From NCBI GenBank assembly GCA_033239525.1, contig BSYO01000031.1, forward strand, positions 1,488,001-1,552,000: a stretch of DNA of 64,000 bases. Reading direction: 5' to 3'. The notes below the pieces were generated by a model. The model had not been told where the DNA came from and did no database searches. It saw nothing but the letters and a program-made list of their open reading frames with translations. Both the position numbers and the translations under genes were made by a program. Every line of letters starts with the position of its first letter. The first letter of the stretch is position 1. Below, in pieces: positions 25,211 to 37,800 of this stretch. Origin of the DNA: Nepenthes gracilis. Taxonomy: Eukaryota > Streptophyta > Magnoliopsida > Caryophyllales > Nepenthaceae.

Positions 25211-27738
25211 TCACCCGAGGCATTTATATAATTTTACATAAATTTCGTGTAAAGTACCAATGTTCAAAACGTAGTAAATATTAGTAATTAAGTTAATATA
25301 AGTCAACTGAGGTCTAAAAACACGGGAGAAATTAGATTTAAGGGCCGAACACCTGGAATTGGTGGAATCAAAACCGGCATTATAAATCATGAAATGTTAT
25401 CCGTAAATAAGATTTCAAGTTTTAAATTATGATAATCTTAACTTATTAAACTAATATAATCAAAATTAGAGTTCAAGGATGTGAAATATTTGATTAGAAG
25501 GGTCAAAACAGGTCCCGGACGACGAAAAAAACTGACTTGCTACAGGATTGACACAAGCTTGACCCGTGCCTGCCGTGGGCTCGAGCGCTCGGCGAGCGCC
25601 GATTTCAATGCAAGTGTGCCTGTTGCACTCCGTGGACCGCGCTTGAGTGCCGGTCTGTGTAAAAGCAGCGTTCGGGCTTTTTATAACAATTGGGCATGCG
25701 TCTTTGGGGGAGGAAATCAACAAAGTGCACAGGTAGAAAGAGAGAGAGGGAGGGAGAAGAGAGAGAGAGAAGCAAACGAAGGCCCTCAAGATGGATTTCG
25801 GCTTTATGCTAGTTGGAGAAATCAAAGATCGGGTTAAGGCAAGTGCATTCATACCCTTTTCTTCCGTTTTTTTTTTATTTTTGTTCGATCCCCTTTGGAT
25901 ATTATTGTCCCAACACCCAACCCCATGTATGTATTTGTGATACCCATGACTTTAGCATGCATATATATGAATTTCATATCGAAATTCATAGGTTTTGACC
26001 GATTATCGCATCTAAACCCACAACCCCATGTTCGATGGTTTCGGCCTCCGATTTTTTAGGCTTTTGCATAAATTGAGACTAGAATATTATTTCCCATATC
26101 CTAAGTAAGTTAATTTATCGATTGGATACCCGATTTGGTGAATTTATGTGGATATTCGTTTGCAAAACCCTAGGCCCGTGCCTGGACCTCGTTTAGGCAT
26201 TTACTTTAAAATTTATGCATAAATTGGCTTGAGATTATGATTACTCATGTCTTGAACTTGGTATTTTACCCATTGGATGCCCGAAATTCTAAGAATTACT
26301 CGATTATGCACAATGTGCACTGTTCACCCGAGCTCTTTGGTAATTTTTGCATAATTCTACATTATCTAATTGTTAATTAAGCTGCATGTACATTCGCATA
26401 TGATTAATTGTTATTCCGGAATCATGTTAATTAATTGATTGAGAAGGAAATGTGAGCCGAAGGCCTCTAAAGTTGTAATCGCCTCTCGATGGTAAGAATA
26501 TGTATTCTTCACTATGTTTATAATATTCGTATATGCAAAATGAGTCATAAGAAGATTTAAATTTGAAAGAAAGATAAAGGTTATGTAAGTATACAGATGG
26601 AATGCCACAAATTGATATAATATATGATTCGTTCTCCTAAAGTGAGAACCATGTGAAAGAAGTATGGTGGACTTTTCTTCTAAAGAATAAGAAATCGTGA
26701 AACTAGGGCCATGGAATTATGTTACGAAGGATAGTAACTCTTGGCATGCCATTGGTAATATAGTAGAGACTCAATAATTCTCCTACTCGCGTATTGTAGC
26801 AGATTATACTCTTGGCAAGCTTAGAATATTACTATGGAAGGACGAGGACTGCCTTCAGCCCCGGGGGACATGGGGGCATATGTTTATGGCCCGTCTATAC
26901 GCGTGATATGTATATGGCTAGCCTCTGAATCGATAATAGGAGCTTAGCCCTTAAGCTATGTGGATGACATGACCCTTTCCTCGTTCTCTTGCACCTTTAG
27001 CTAGTAAGGTTTACTAACCTTAATCCGCAAACATAAATAATCATGCATAATTCATATCCCAAATAGAAGAAGGATAAAATGTGAAAAGTTAATTGTGTTC
27101 TAAAAGTATATTCAATCACGTCTTACGTTTACGCATTCTCGTTATACTTGTATATCTCTCTTCTACTTTATTTTACTTATATTGCTTACCGTCTTGATTA
27201 TATTACACTTGCTGAGTTTTTAGCTTACCCTTACTTTTTCTTATCTCCAGATTAGCATAGGTCTGTTATACCCGATGGGACAATGTAGAGATTGAAAGTG
27301 GACAAAGCTTGGATTCGGGAGATCACATTGCAGACTTAAAAATTGTAATTTTACTTATGACATGGGAATTGTATATGTTTGGATTTTAATTGAACTTATT
27401 AATGTATATTGTACAAAATGACTGATGAATAGATAGTCTAGTTTTCACTATCGTTTGGATTTATTTATACTTTCGCAGGATATTGTGATTTATAACAGGT
27501 ACCTAGTGGTATCTCTCTTTAGCCGATATTGTGTTTAGATACATAACGTTAGAGCCACAACTAAATAGTGGCATTTGGATCCTGAGTAGTTTTGTGTTGT
27601 CATATGTTGTTAGATGTTGGGATTGTTGGATGTATTATGTATCATACAAGAGTTTGTACAGGTTTTTGTAATTGGCGAATGTCCGTATTACAGATGAAAC
27701 TTTGCCAGTTTTTTGGCAAAAAAATACTATCCGTCACA
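25205..27738 (+). repeat. Large gypsy-type LTR F1
   Basis: Starts near TGTTACATCACCC and ends near CCGTCACA. A GC-rich block with GGCTCGAGCGCTCGGCGAGC at 25577-25596 precedes a purine-rich leader and the motif GGGTTAAGGCAAGTGC (25831-25846), which also occurs in the LTRs of gypsy-1 and C. No primer-binding site or internal gene follows; instead a partial second copy begins. Open frames here are not protein-like. Confidence 0.55.
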
Positions 27739-28450
27739 TTTTACTTTGATTAATTATTAATTAAGTTGCATATATTACATATAATTAGTTGTATGTTCTG
27801 AAAAATACGATTGTTAACTAATTATGAAGGAAATGTCGTCTAGAAGCCTTGAAAGTCATATTTGGGCTTGCAGTGGTAAGAGTTTCTATTTTTTTTCGTA
27901 CTTTACGATGTACATGTATATAATTTAAGTCATGTGAAGATTTAAACCCAAAAAATATATAAAAATTTGTAAGTATATGAAAGGAATACCACAATTTGAT
28001 GAATGTAAGATTCGTTCTCCGAGAGTGAGAACCATGTAAAAGAAATTTGGTGGACCTTCCCTCAAAGAATAGGAAATTATAAAATTAGGACCATAGATTT
28101 ATATTTCAAAGGGTAATATCTCTTGGTAGGTTATTGATATTACAAAGAAAACTTAAGAATTATCCATACTGTATATTATAGCGGGTGATATTCTATGGCA
28201 TACTTTAGGATGTTACTGTGAAAGCACAGTGACTGCCTCTAGACCATAGGAAGGTGTGGTGGCATTTTATTGGCCCTATATATCAGGTGATAGGTATACC
28301 GCTCATCACATGGTATTTGTTATTAGCCTCGTGTATTGGGTGATAGGTACGTCGTCCGCTGCGGGACGTTAAGTACATAGGTAAGCCTCAGATCAAGTGA
28401 AGTATCATGATCATTTTCTCATTCTTTCATACATTTTATTTAACCCATAT
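27739..28450 (+). repeat. Partial second copy of LTR F
   Basis: 27745-28090 aligns with 26365-26705 (e.g. 'ttcgttctccgagagtgagaaccatg' against 'ttcgttctcctaaagtgagaaccatg'). It is diverged and fades into AT-rich sequence near 28450. Confidence 0.6.
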
Positions 28451-28600
28451 GCGTATACATATTTATAGATACCCATTGCCATACCTATATATACATATAT
28501 AGTTATATATACGCCCTATATATACATATATAGTTATATATATACATATATTTATATATATATACACACCCATACGGGGTGTATATACACCCCTATATAT
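28441..28600. repeat. TATACA/TATA microsatellite
   Basis: Alternating TATATACATATATAGT units. Confidence 0.8.
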
Positions 28601-28860
28601 ATCCACCATCCTTAGCAAATGGTAGCAACACCATCCCCTCATTGTCGGCTCTCAATGAGACTCCCTCTCTCACAACCACCGCACTGCACAACCACCTACA
28701 CGAGCCACACATACACATTGCGAAGCTCCGTTCTTCACAAATGTTAGCCTCCCTCTACGCAAAGTCGTCCAAGCTTTTAACATGGAAATTAGGCAATTCT
28801 ATAGCTTCATTTTATCGCAATTTATATCTCAATTTAACATGAAGCTTGGGATCTGTTCAA
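28601..28860. other. Unassigned sequence
   Basis: A balanced-composition stretch with an 87-codon plus frame starting at 28579 inside the microsatellite. The peptide has no recognisable motif and I do not call it a gene. Confidence 0.4.
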
Positions 28861-30272
28861 AGGAGCCGAAGGCCCTATTCTGCCAATTTTCCCTTAAATA
28901 GAATTTCAGCCAAAATCCCACAATTTCTAGACAATAATATTCCACGGGAAGGAGGGGATTTGTTGCACGAGAGAACAACAATATAATAATTTAATTAATA
29001 CATAAATTTTCTTAGTGAGAAACCCTAACAATTCATATTACACGACCGTGGCCCTATTTTTCCCAATTTCTCACTTTGTCACAATATTTGGATCGATTGA
29101 CACAAAGTCACAACATGAAAGCAAATAATCAATATCAAAGAATGGGAAAGGAAGGATTTACTTGCAAAATAATAGGGCTAATTCCTCTTGCTTCCTTTGG
29201 GTCACTAAACCCGACACGAAAACAGAGCACGATGCTCTATTTCTTACGACTATGCCGAATCACCAAAATCAGGGGGTATAACATGTAAAACCGACACTTT
29301 ATAGTTTCATTGGACAATTTACGTAACCCCAATTTATCATTAATTCCAAAATGTCAGTCATTCTCTCATAGAGCTGTGACTGTGCATTCGGGTTCCCAAA
29401 TTTTTAGCCCTAAGGTTTCACTGTTTTCTCCACTAATCAAAGCATGAAATCTAAGATTCGAAATTAATAAGAATGAAGAAAAAATTTATTTTGTGAGGTA
29501 GGAATTTTACTTATCTCGATTTATCTCTTCACTTCTTGGCAATGGCGGCAACGGCAGCATAGCCTTCGATTCGTCCTCCCCCCTTCCATAACCCTATTAC
29601 CTCCTTAAGTAATGAAGAGGGCCAATTAGGATTTCACCCAAGTTTCCATACGAGAGCCAATTCCCTTTCCTTCTACACCGTTGCTCGTCCGCGCTTTTCC
29701 CTCTTTCCTTCTTCTCCTCTTTCCTATTCTTTTCTTCTCCTTTCTTTTCTTTCTTTCTTTTCCTTCCTTCTCTCCCTCCGTCCGTTTCGTGTAATTCCAT
29801 TATTATTATGATTATTATTATGATTATTACATAATAATATTAGGATATATATATATACACATATTTATTTCTAATTAATTCTCTAATTAATCCTCTAATT
29901 ATCTTTAAAATAATATTTAGAATTTAATCTCAATTTTATTTTATTTATTTATTTTTTTAACATTTTAACTCTATTTAAGTTTAATTATATTTTTAGTCAA
30001 TGATACACTAAGGCCCACCTAATAGTTATTAATTCAGTTGACTTGGTTCGTAATTAGTTTATCCTAACTCACTAATTCATCTAAATTTAAATTAATAACC
30101 CAAGCATTTAAATCAAATCCATTGATCCAAATATTCTAAATTTATTAGGCTCATGTATCAGTCCAATTACACAATTTTAAACCCAAAGGTGATTAAGAGT
30201 TATTAAATAATTATCAAAGTTAATTTGACAATATATTCTCATACAATACTAAAAATATATTCGGGGTGTTAT
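28861..30272 (-). repeat. Minus-oriented gypsy LTR fragment
   Basis: It ends on the plus strand with a CGGGGTGTTATA block (30260-30272); on the minus strand this reads TATAACACCCCG, like a gypsy LTR start. It has the usual AT-rich first part and a pyrimidine-rich leader (29560-29790). Coding is absent; the lysine/glutamate-rich frame at 29597-29800 is the complement of the CT tract. Confidence 0.45.
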
Positions 30273-30590
30273 ATAGGCAGTTTTTATTTATTGTAGATTA
30301 TTTAGGTTAGTTTTGGATATGGCTTTTGATGTATTATGGATCTTCGGGCGATATTGTTAGCCCGTAGATATTTTTGTGTTGTCCGGATCTACCAGCTTTG
30401 TGATGATCATGGAAAAGATTATTATTTTTGTGTTGGATTATTTTCATGGTAGTGAAACAGGGTATTTTATGTTGTGCAGGCCATAGAGGAAGTTGTTTAG
30501 ATGTGCTTTTGCTTTTGCGATAATATTGTTGGATATGTATATACATATATATATACATATATACATATACATATACATATATACATATAC

Positions 30591-30631
<41 letters not shown>

Positions 30632-30914
30632 TGTTGGATTGATATTTGGCAGGCATCCATCCTTAATCAGGTCTAATGTCATCCTCAATGCTTTGTGTCG
30701 GTGTAGAAGCCACAGATGTGTGGCGATATTTTGAGTCTTGTGCTTGCCCTTTTTTTATATAATTGCAAGATGTGGTCAAGGTAACGGTGTGGAGGTCTCA
30801 CATCCAAGGGAGTATTTTGTCTTTTGTAGTATGGTTGTTTAAGTGTGATCAGGTTGTTGAAGGATACTAGGACATGGTTCGTCATAACAATTTTCTTACA
30901 ATATTTCTTTTTAG
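30273..30914. other. Unassigned sequence interrupted by a microsatellite
   Basis: Moderate-composition sequence either side of the TATACA repeat. Short plus frames have no recognisable domain. I see no convincing gene. Confidence 0.4.
30535..30636. repeat. (TATACA)n/(TA)n microsatellite
   Basis: About 100 bp of TATACATA and TA units. It produces spurious Ile-Tyr-rich frames on both strands. Confidence 0.95.
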
Positions 30915-31700
30915 TCAAAAACAAAACTTTTTTCAAATAAGGAGAAAAGTAATTTTTCTATTATATATCACAAAGTAGTGTTTTTGTTAAACATCTATAT
31001 GAAAGTAGCATTTAAAGTTAAATAGCCAAAGATTTTATGATTTTATAGCCAATATTTCAAATATAAATACAAATATTTAAAAATATCTAAATTTTGGTAA
31101 AAATAGATATGTATGCAATAAATATTTAAAAGGGGTAAAAAAGTATAACATGCATGTATATTTAAACAATAATTAAAAAAAATGTTAAAGAATTTTAATA
31201 ATAAATAAAAAAATAAATTTAGATATATTTGTCTTAAATTAAATATTTATCCAATCGGATACAAATGTCTTTAAAATTAATTTTCTTTGCCTTCTCTCTC
31301 CCTCTCTCTTTTGCTCTCCCTTTGATATCACCCTTCTTTTCTTTTCTTTGTAAAAATGCCCAAAAATCACACAAAGGCCATTAGATAAAAAGACTAATAT
31401 ATATGTACTAGATAGGGCATTCAGCAGGCACAATGATCAAATGCGTGCACACACAAGCAAACCCAACCTGCACATGAGTGCGAGCCATCATGCCTAAATT
31501 GTCCACGAGCACCTTTCTCATATGTTACCGCGACCTATATTGATCAAATTACGTATAAGCACCCATCATAGATACATTAAACACGGCAATTCTTCTTCAA
31601 TTATGTACATGAATCACTCTTGCATTTATTAGGCGCTAATCTTCATGTCTCCAACACTTGATTTGAGTTTTTAAAATACAATTATTACCATTATTTATCA
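30915..31700. repeat. Diverged third copy of the spacer sequence
   Basis: Order and words match 14940-15400 and 53470-53950: 'aaataaatttagatata(t/c)tt', then a CT-rich tract at 31285-31350, then 'ccaacacttga' followed by an AT tract near 31650. Divergence is much greater than between the other two copies, which suggests the spacer is itself an old dispersed repeat. Confidence 0.55.
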
Positions 31701-31841
31701 AATATATAATAATTATGATATTATAAATATAAATTTAGAAATTAGGTATTACATTTATTGTTTATTATTTTTTAAAAGAGAAAATTAATTTGATTATGGT
31801 GTATTATTTTTTGATAAAAAGATCATAAAAACTCAATTAAT

Positions 31842-31843
<2 letters not shown>

Positions 31844-31891
<48 letters not shown>
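31844..31891. repeat. (AT)n microsatellite
   Basis: About 23 uninterrupted AT units. Confidence 0.97.
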
Positions 31892-31892
<1 letters not shown>

Positions 31893-31974
31893 AGTGAGTT
31901 ATAATGGTTAATAAATAAATAAATTAGTATAATTAATAAAAAAATATAATTAAAACTTTAATATATTATATCTA

Positions 31975-32330
31975 AATTTAAACCTTCTCTAGATCTTGAT
32001 CCTAGGTGACTACCTCAGCTCATAGTTCTAAATTCAGCCTCACTAAAGTCACCTATAAAAAGTACTATTCGGCATCAGATGATATATATTTCAGGAATCT
32101 CACATGCTTGTCTGAAGCAAATTTAGCGGTCAATAAACATATTTAATAGGTTATTTAAAAAAATTTAGATCAATAATTAATATATTTATATCTAAGTTTA
32201 GATCATCTTCGATCCTAATCTTAGGTTTCTAACCCAGCTCATCCGTCTAAGCTCGACCTCAATAAATTCACCTATAGATAGTACTACTCTGTCTTAGATG
32301 ATAATCCGAGTATCTCACACACATGTGCTC
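31975..32330. repeat. Diverged direct duplication, ~135-bp units
   Basis: 31978-32110 and about 32200-32330 share the same series: 'gatcttgatcctaggt', 'cagctcat', 'cctca..aa..tcacctataga', 'agatgat', 'tctcaca'. Identity is perhaps 75-80% by eye. The units are separated by about 90 bp of AT-rich sequence. Identity of the repeat is unknown. Confidence 0.7.
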
Positions 32331-33948
32331 ACTTTTATCGTGCTGCATAACCTAAATAATTAAAATGATTAACAAACTGATTCTAAACAACTATGAAGCA
32401 TGGACAACGACACGGGACACCAATATATTAACATATTATTTTTTTAAAAATTAAGAATATGACACGTTGAGAATTCGTAAACTAAAATTATTATTTATAG
32501 TTTTTTTATTGATGAATATTATTTTTTTATAAAGATTTGTCGGTTATTGCCTTCATTGTGATGAAGAAATTAAATTATTATTTCATGAAAGATTAGCTAT
32601 GTTATCACATTCATTTGCATCATTTCTGTATTCGTCTTTTCTTTCTTGAATCATGACTCTATATCTCATACCAATTTGATAAAAGAAAAGTGTCACCTAC
32701 TGTAAAAGAAAACTCTCTTAACTATAAAATCAATTATGTCCCAAAGTGTCCGAGGTATGTCAGTATTTGATACGTATTAGATCTAATATTTTAAGCCCGA
32801 AATAATATCTGTACTTCCTATCTAAACAACAACAACCATTTATCATCACTTGGTCTAAAGTCATTTAACTTTTGGTGTTATTCAAATGGTCACTTGGTCT
32901 TCAGTCAATTTAAGCATGCTGCTGTTCAATAATTAGAGGCCAAGGAAAGAAAAGGATGATCGATGACACAAGAGTTGTTCTTATTTTCTGATTCTCTTCT
33001 GCCTCTTTTTAGACGTTGGAAAGTCTATGGCTGCAGCATGTACTTTTTTTAGGTCCCATTTTTCGTTATAAACTTAAAAATAATAATATTATTATCGTAT
33101 ATTTTGTTAGTTATAATTTAAATCATAAGAATAATTTCTTATATAATGTTAAGTAAAATTATATATAATAATTTTAAAGTGATTAAATAATTTTCCAGAT
33201 CCCGTTATAGCAAAAATTCCATATTATGTTGTCTATGCTATTTTCTATATTTCATATTAACTGTTCCACTTCAAATTTTCAGATTAAGACAAATTAGCTT
33301 TGACAATCTATTTTATTGATAGAATCATTTAGAAAATTTTCAAAGGCACATTTGAAAACATACAAAGTATTTTTTTTTTAATATAAGTTTCTAAAATAGG
33401 ATTTTTAGAAAATAAAATTCAAAAAATATATATTTAAATTCAAAAATCATATATATAAATATATAGATAATGCTTTAATAAAAATATATTATGTATTTGT
33501 AACAGTATTTGTAGTTGCCATTTAAGACTTTAGCATGCAATCTTTTTTTTTTTTTTTTAATGATTTTACAATCTATAATAAAAATTCTATTTAATAACTG
33601 CAAAACAGATTCAAATCAACATACTAATGAAAAGAAAAAGAGAATGGAATCAGATAGTAAGACGAATTTTTTGCTTTAATTGGCTCTTTATATAAGAGTT
33701 TGAATATTCTTGCATACATAAGCAAACAACAAATCTAGCATGTGTGGATCCATATTTAAAATGAGTTTGAACCTAATTAATCACTGAAGTTATTATTGAT
33801 TTTCACACTATGACTTTTTATTCAATATAAACATCATGGTTTTATTTAAATAATGCAAAACTTAATTTTTGAATGAGTAATATGCTCTTCAAAAAGCTTC
33901 TAAAATTGGATTCATCGATCCAATTAGTCCAAGTTCACTTTGAAGAAG
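32331..33948. other. AT-rich intergenic DNA, 3' flank of SDR2
   Basis: Long A/T runs and no frame with coding character. The SDR2 3' UTR must lie at its right end. Confidence 0.5.
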
Positions 33949-34244
33949 CTAGTTTGTTTGGTTGCGTGACATTAACTCTTGAAGCTTCATATTGAAGGCA
34001 AGATTTGTAGTTCCATATCCTCCATCAATTACAATATTTTGCCCACTAATAACTTTTGACTCATCGCTAGCCAAAAATAAGGCTGTCTCTGCGACATCCT
34101 CAGCCTCGAGCACTACCCCTTTTAACACCGTGGACGACTCAAAAAGTTTGCCCATTGCATTCTTGTCCATCTTCATCGTACTAAATGCTAGTGGGGTGGC
34201 GTGAAGAGAAGGTGATATACAATTCACTTTTATCCCGTGCTTTC

Positions 34245-34864
34245 TGTTGGGAAAAGAGGGCGGACTACTTTCCCGATTAAACAAGACAGTAAGAAATGTG
34301 AATGAAGAAGAACAATGAATACAAATATTTTACGTGGAAAACTCTTGTCAATAAAGGGAAAAACCACGGGACAATCCGTCCACTGAATACGTTTCACTAT
34401 AAGAGAGATTTGGGAACAATTTTCCTTGTTACACAGTAGAACAAAGAATTTGAAGAACAGAGCAACAGCAATACACTCACACGATTGCTTACAGTTTCTC
34501 CTACCTTCACAATTCTCTATATTCTCTCTGTCTCTAAACTCTCGGTGTATATCTCTATATATATCATATAGCAAGTTACGAAACTTGCCTTTTTAATATC
34601 AGTAACCGCCCATCAAAATCGGGCAATATTCTGTACAGCCAATGACAGAATATGCTCTGTCAAAAAAACAACTGCTCCTACATAACCGTCTGAGATCACG
34701 TATCTCCAAACAAATCTGCTGAGCTGGCGTCGTTTTGGATTTCCTGGTGGGCGGCCAACAGTTGGTCGTCCGCATTCTCCACAAGGTCGGTCAACATTTT
34801 GTTGACCGCCCATCCGGTCAACGGGACGTTGACTGGAACTTCTTCATGGGAGAGATTTCCAACA
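34245..34864 (-). repeat. Copia 3' LTR
   Basis: Minus strand runs TGTTGGAAATC to TTTTCCCAACA, 620 bp. Contains TTGACC/GGTCAA palindromes at about 34786-34833. Confidence 0.96.
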
Positions 34865-34885
34865 AACTTCCCATCTCGACCATGA
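34865..34885 (-). other. Copia polypurine tract
   Basis: Minus-strand GAGATGGGAAG immediately upstream of the 3' LTR start. Confidence 0.75.
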
Positions 34886-34889
34886 GGAA

Positions 34890-37800
34890 GTTAACTCTAT
34901 TAGCCCGGCCATCTTGCAGCATATTTCATTCTTTCCTTTCGGTAGAATCTTTGTCATCATGTCTGCCCTGTTCTCTTCCGTGGTCACTTTGTCTATTGAC
35001 AGTAGACCTTCTTCCAACACCTCTCGTACCCAATGATATCTAGTATCAATGTGCTTTGATTTGGAGTGGAATGAAGAATTCTTACATAGATGAATGGCAC
35101 TCTGGCTATCACAAAATACCACATATCTCTCCTACTTGATGCCTAACTCTTGGACGAACTCCTTCATCCGTAGCATCTCCTTACAGGCTTCTGTGACTGC
35201 AATTTATTCAGCTTCGGTTGTTGATAAAGCTACACACTTTCGTAGCTTGGATTGCCAAGAAACTGCACCGCCCGCAAATTTTACCAAGTAACCCGATGTG
35301 GATTTGCGTGTGTCAACATCTCCGGCCATATCCGCGTCTGAGTATCCTACCAACTGCGGTTTATCACTTCCAAGATACAAGCACCTCTTGGAAGTACCCC
35401 GAATATATCTCATGATCCACTTCACTAAGGACCGGTATTCCTCTTCCGGATTGGACAAAAACCGGCTGACTGTCCCGACGGCATGAGCTATGTCTGGTCT
35501 GGTGTCAACCAAAGCATATATCAGGCTTCCCACAGCTGATGAGTAGGGAACGCCTTTCATGTATTTCTTCTCGTTATCCGTAGTCGGGCATTGACGAGTG
35601 CTCAACCTGTAGTGATTTGCCAACGGTGTATTCACGGGCTTTGACTTCTCCATGTTAAATCGTTGGAGTACTTTCTCAAGATAGTTCTCTTGAGACAACC
35701 ACAACTTCCTTGCCTTCCGATCATGTAAGATTCTGACTCCTAGAATCTGTTTAGCCGATCTAAGGTCCTTCATGGTAAATGACAGTCCAAGTTGCTCCTT
35801 CAGCTTCTTTATCCGGTCTCCGTTTCGTCTGACGATCAGCATATCGTCTACATATAGAAGGAGAACAACGTAATCATCGTCTGAGAACTTCTGTACAAAC
35901 ACGCAATGATCACGAGTTGTCCGCCGGTACCCCTGACTGGTCATGACCGACTCGAACTTCTTGTACCATTGCCTAGGAGCTTGCTTTAATCCGTACAGAC
36001 TTTTCCTTAGACAACAAACAAGTTCCTCCTTTCCTTTGGCTTTGAACCCCTCCGGTTGTTTCATGTATATCTCCTTCTCAAGCTCACCATGGAGGAATGC
36101 TGTCCGAACGTCCATCTGTTCCACCTCCAAGTCCTGGGCGGCAGCCAGGCCCAGCACTACCGGGACGGGGGACATTTTAACAACCGGGGCAAAGATTTCA
36201 TCAAAATCAATCCCCTTTTGCTGATTGAAGTCCTTCACCACCAACCGTGCCTTGTGCTTAGGCTTCTTGGTATTCTCGTCCTGCTTCAAGCGATAGACCT
36301 ATTTATTCTTGATAGCCTTCTTCCCCTTAGGAAGTTTGACAAGATCAAAAGTATGGTTCTCATGAAGAGAACTCATCTCATCCTTCATAGCTTCCAGCCA
36401 TTCCTCTTTGCTGTCGTTCTGCATTGCCTCTTCATAGTCCTCGGGCTCTCCGGCATTAGTGAGCATGACGTATTTATTTGGTGACAGACGGACGGACGGC
36501 CGTCTGTCGCATGAGGACCATCTAACAGGAATATTCCCTGCCGGTTGAGGAATGGCTCCCTCAGTGGTGCCATCCGGAGTTGTGACCTCCTCCTCATTAT
36601 CCTCAACCGTCTCCTGACTAGGAACCTCTCTCTCCAATGATGCCGGACGAACAGTTTCAGCACTCACTTAGTCTGTTTGCACATCGTCACAATTGGCATC
36701 TCTGCCAATGTCTTCAATCGTTTCATTCTTAACAAAGGTTACGTCCCTAGACCAGACGAGTTTTCTGATAGTTGGATCATGAAACCGTAACCCAATTCAT
36801 CTTCCCCGTAGCACAAAAAGACACACTGTGTCGTCTTTGGCTTCATCTTTGTCCTTTCATCTCTTGGGACATGTACGAATGCTTTGCATCTGAATACTCG
36901 CAAATGATCATATGACGGCTCCTTGCCCGTCCATATCTTCTCTGCCACTTCACCCATCAGGGGCTTGCTGGGCGACCTGTTGATGATGTAGGCCGCCGTC
37001 CGGAGTGCTTCTGCCCAGAACGAAGCATGAAGCTTGGCTTCAGAGAGCATGCAGCGTACTCTCTCTAAGAGGGTATGGTTCATCCGTTCTGTCACTCCAT
37101 TCAACTGTGGAGTCTTTGGTGGTGTCCTTTGGTGCCTAATACCATGTGCCCGACAGTAGGCATCAAAAGGTTCCAAGTATTCGCCGCCGTTGTCACTACG
37201 GACGACTTTCAGTTTCTTCCCCGTTTGACGCTCCACAAGAGTATGAAACTACTCAAAGGTACCAAGAACCTGATCCTTGGTCTTCAGTGGATAGACCCAC
37301 AGCCTTCTTGAACAGTCGTCAATGAAAGAGACAAAATATTGGGCTCCACCAAAAGACTTTTCTCTAAATGGCCCACACACATCTATGTGAACTAGTTCTA
37401 GGAGCTCCACCTTTGGACCAGACGAGTCTCCATGAAATGAGACTCTCCTTTGCTTTCTAGCCAAGTAATGAGGACACATTTTTTGTCCTTCCTCCTTTGC
37501 TCCAATGATTAAGCCTTTCTTGGCCAAGTAGAATAGCCCTTTATCACTCATGTGGCCTAACCTTTTATGCCATAGATCCATTGTTTCAGTGCTGGTTGTG
37601 GCGTTTACATCTCCAGCCACTGCACAGGCCTTCATCACATATAGGCCGGAGGCCTTCTTACCTCTTGCTACAACAAGAGACCCTATTGTTAGCTTCCACT
37701 CGCCTTCACAGAAGGTGTTACAATAACCTTCATCATTCAGGCAACCGGCTGAAATGACATTTAGTCGGATGTCAGGGACATGATGCACGTCCTTCAGCAT

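Noticed and set aside
25466..25852. 118- and 128-codon overlapping frames on opposite strands
   Set aside because: They overlap the GC-rich promoter and purine-rich leader of LTR F1, with no domain recognisable in either.
29597..29800. Lys/Glu/Arg-rich minus frame
   Set aside because: Complement of a pyrimidine-rich LTR leader tract; low complexity.
30334..30734. Several Ile/Tyr-rich frames of 60-108 codons on both strands
   Set aside because: They are produced by the TATACA/TA microsatellite.
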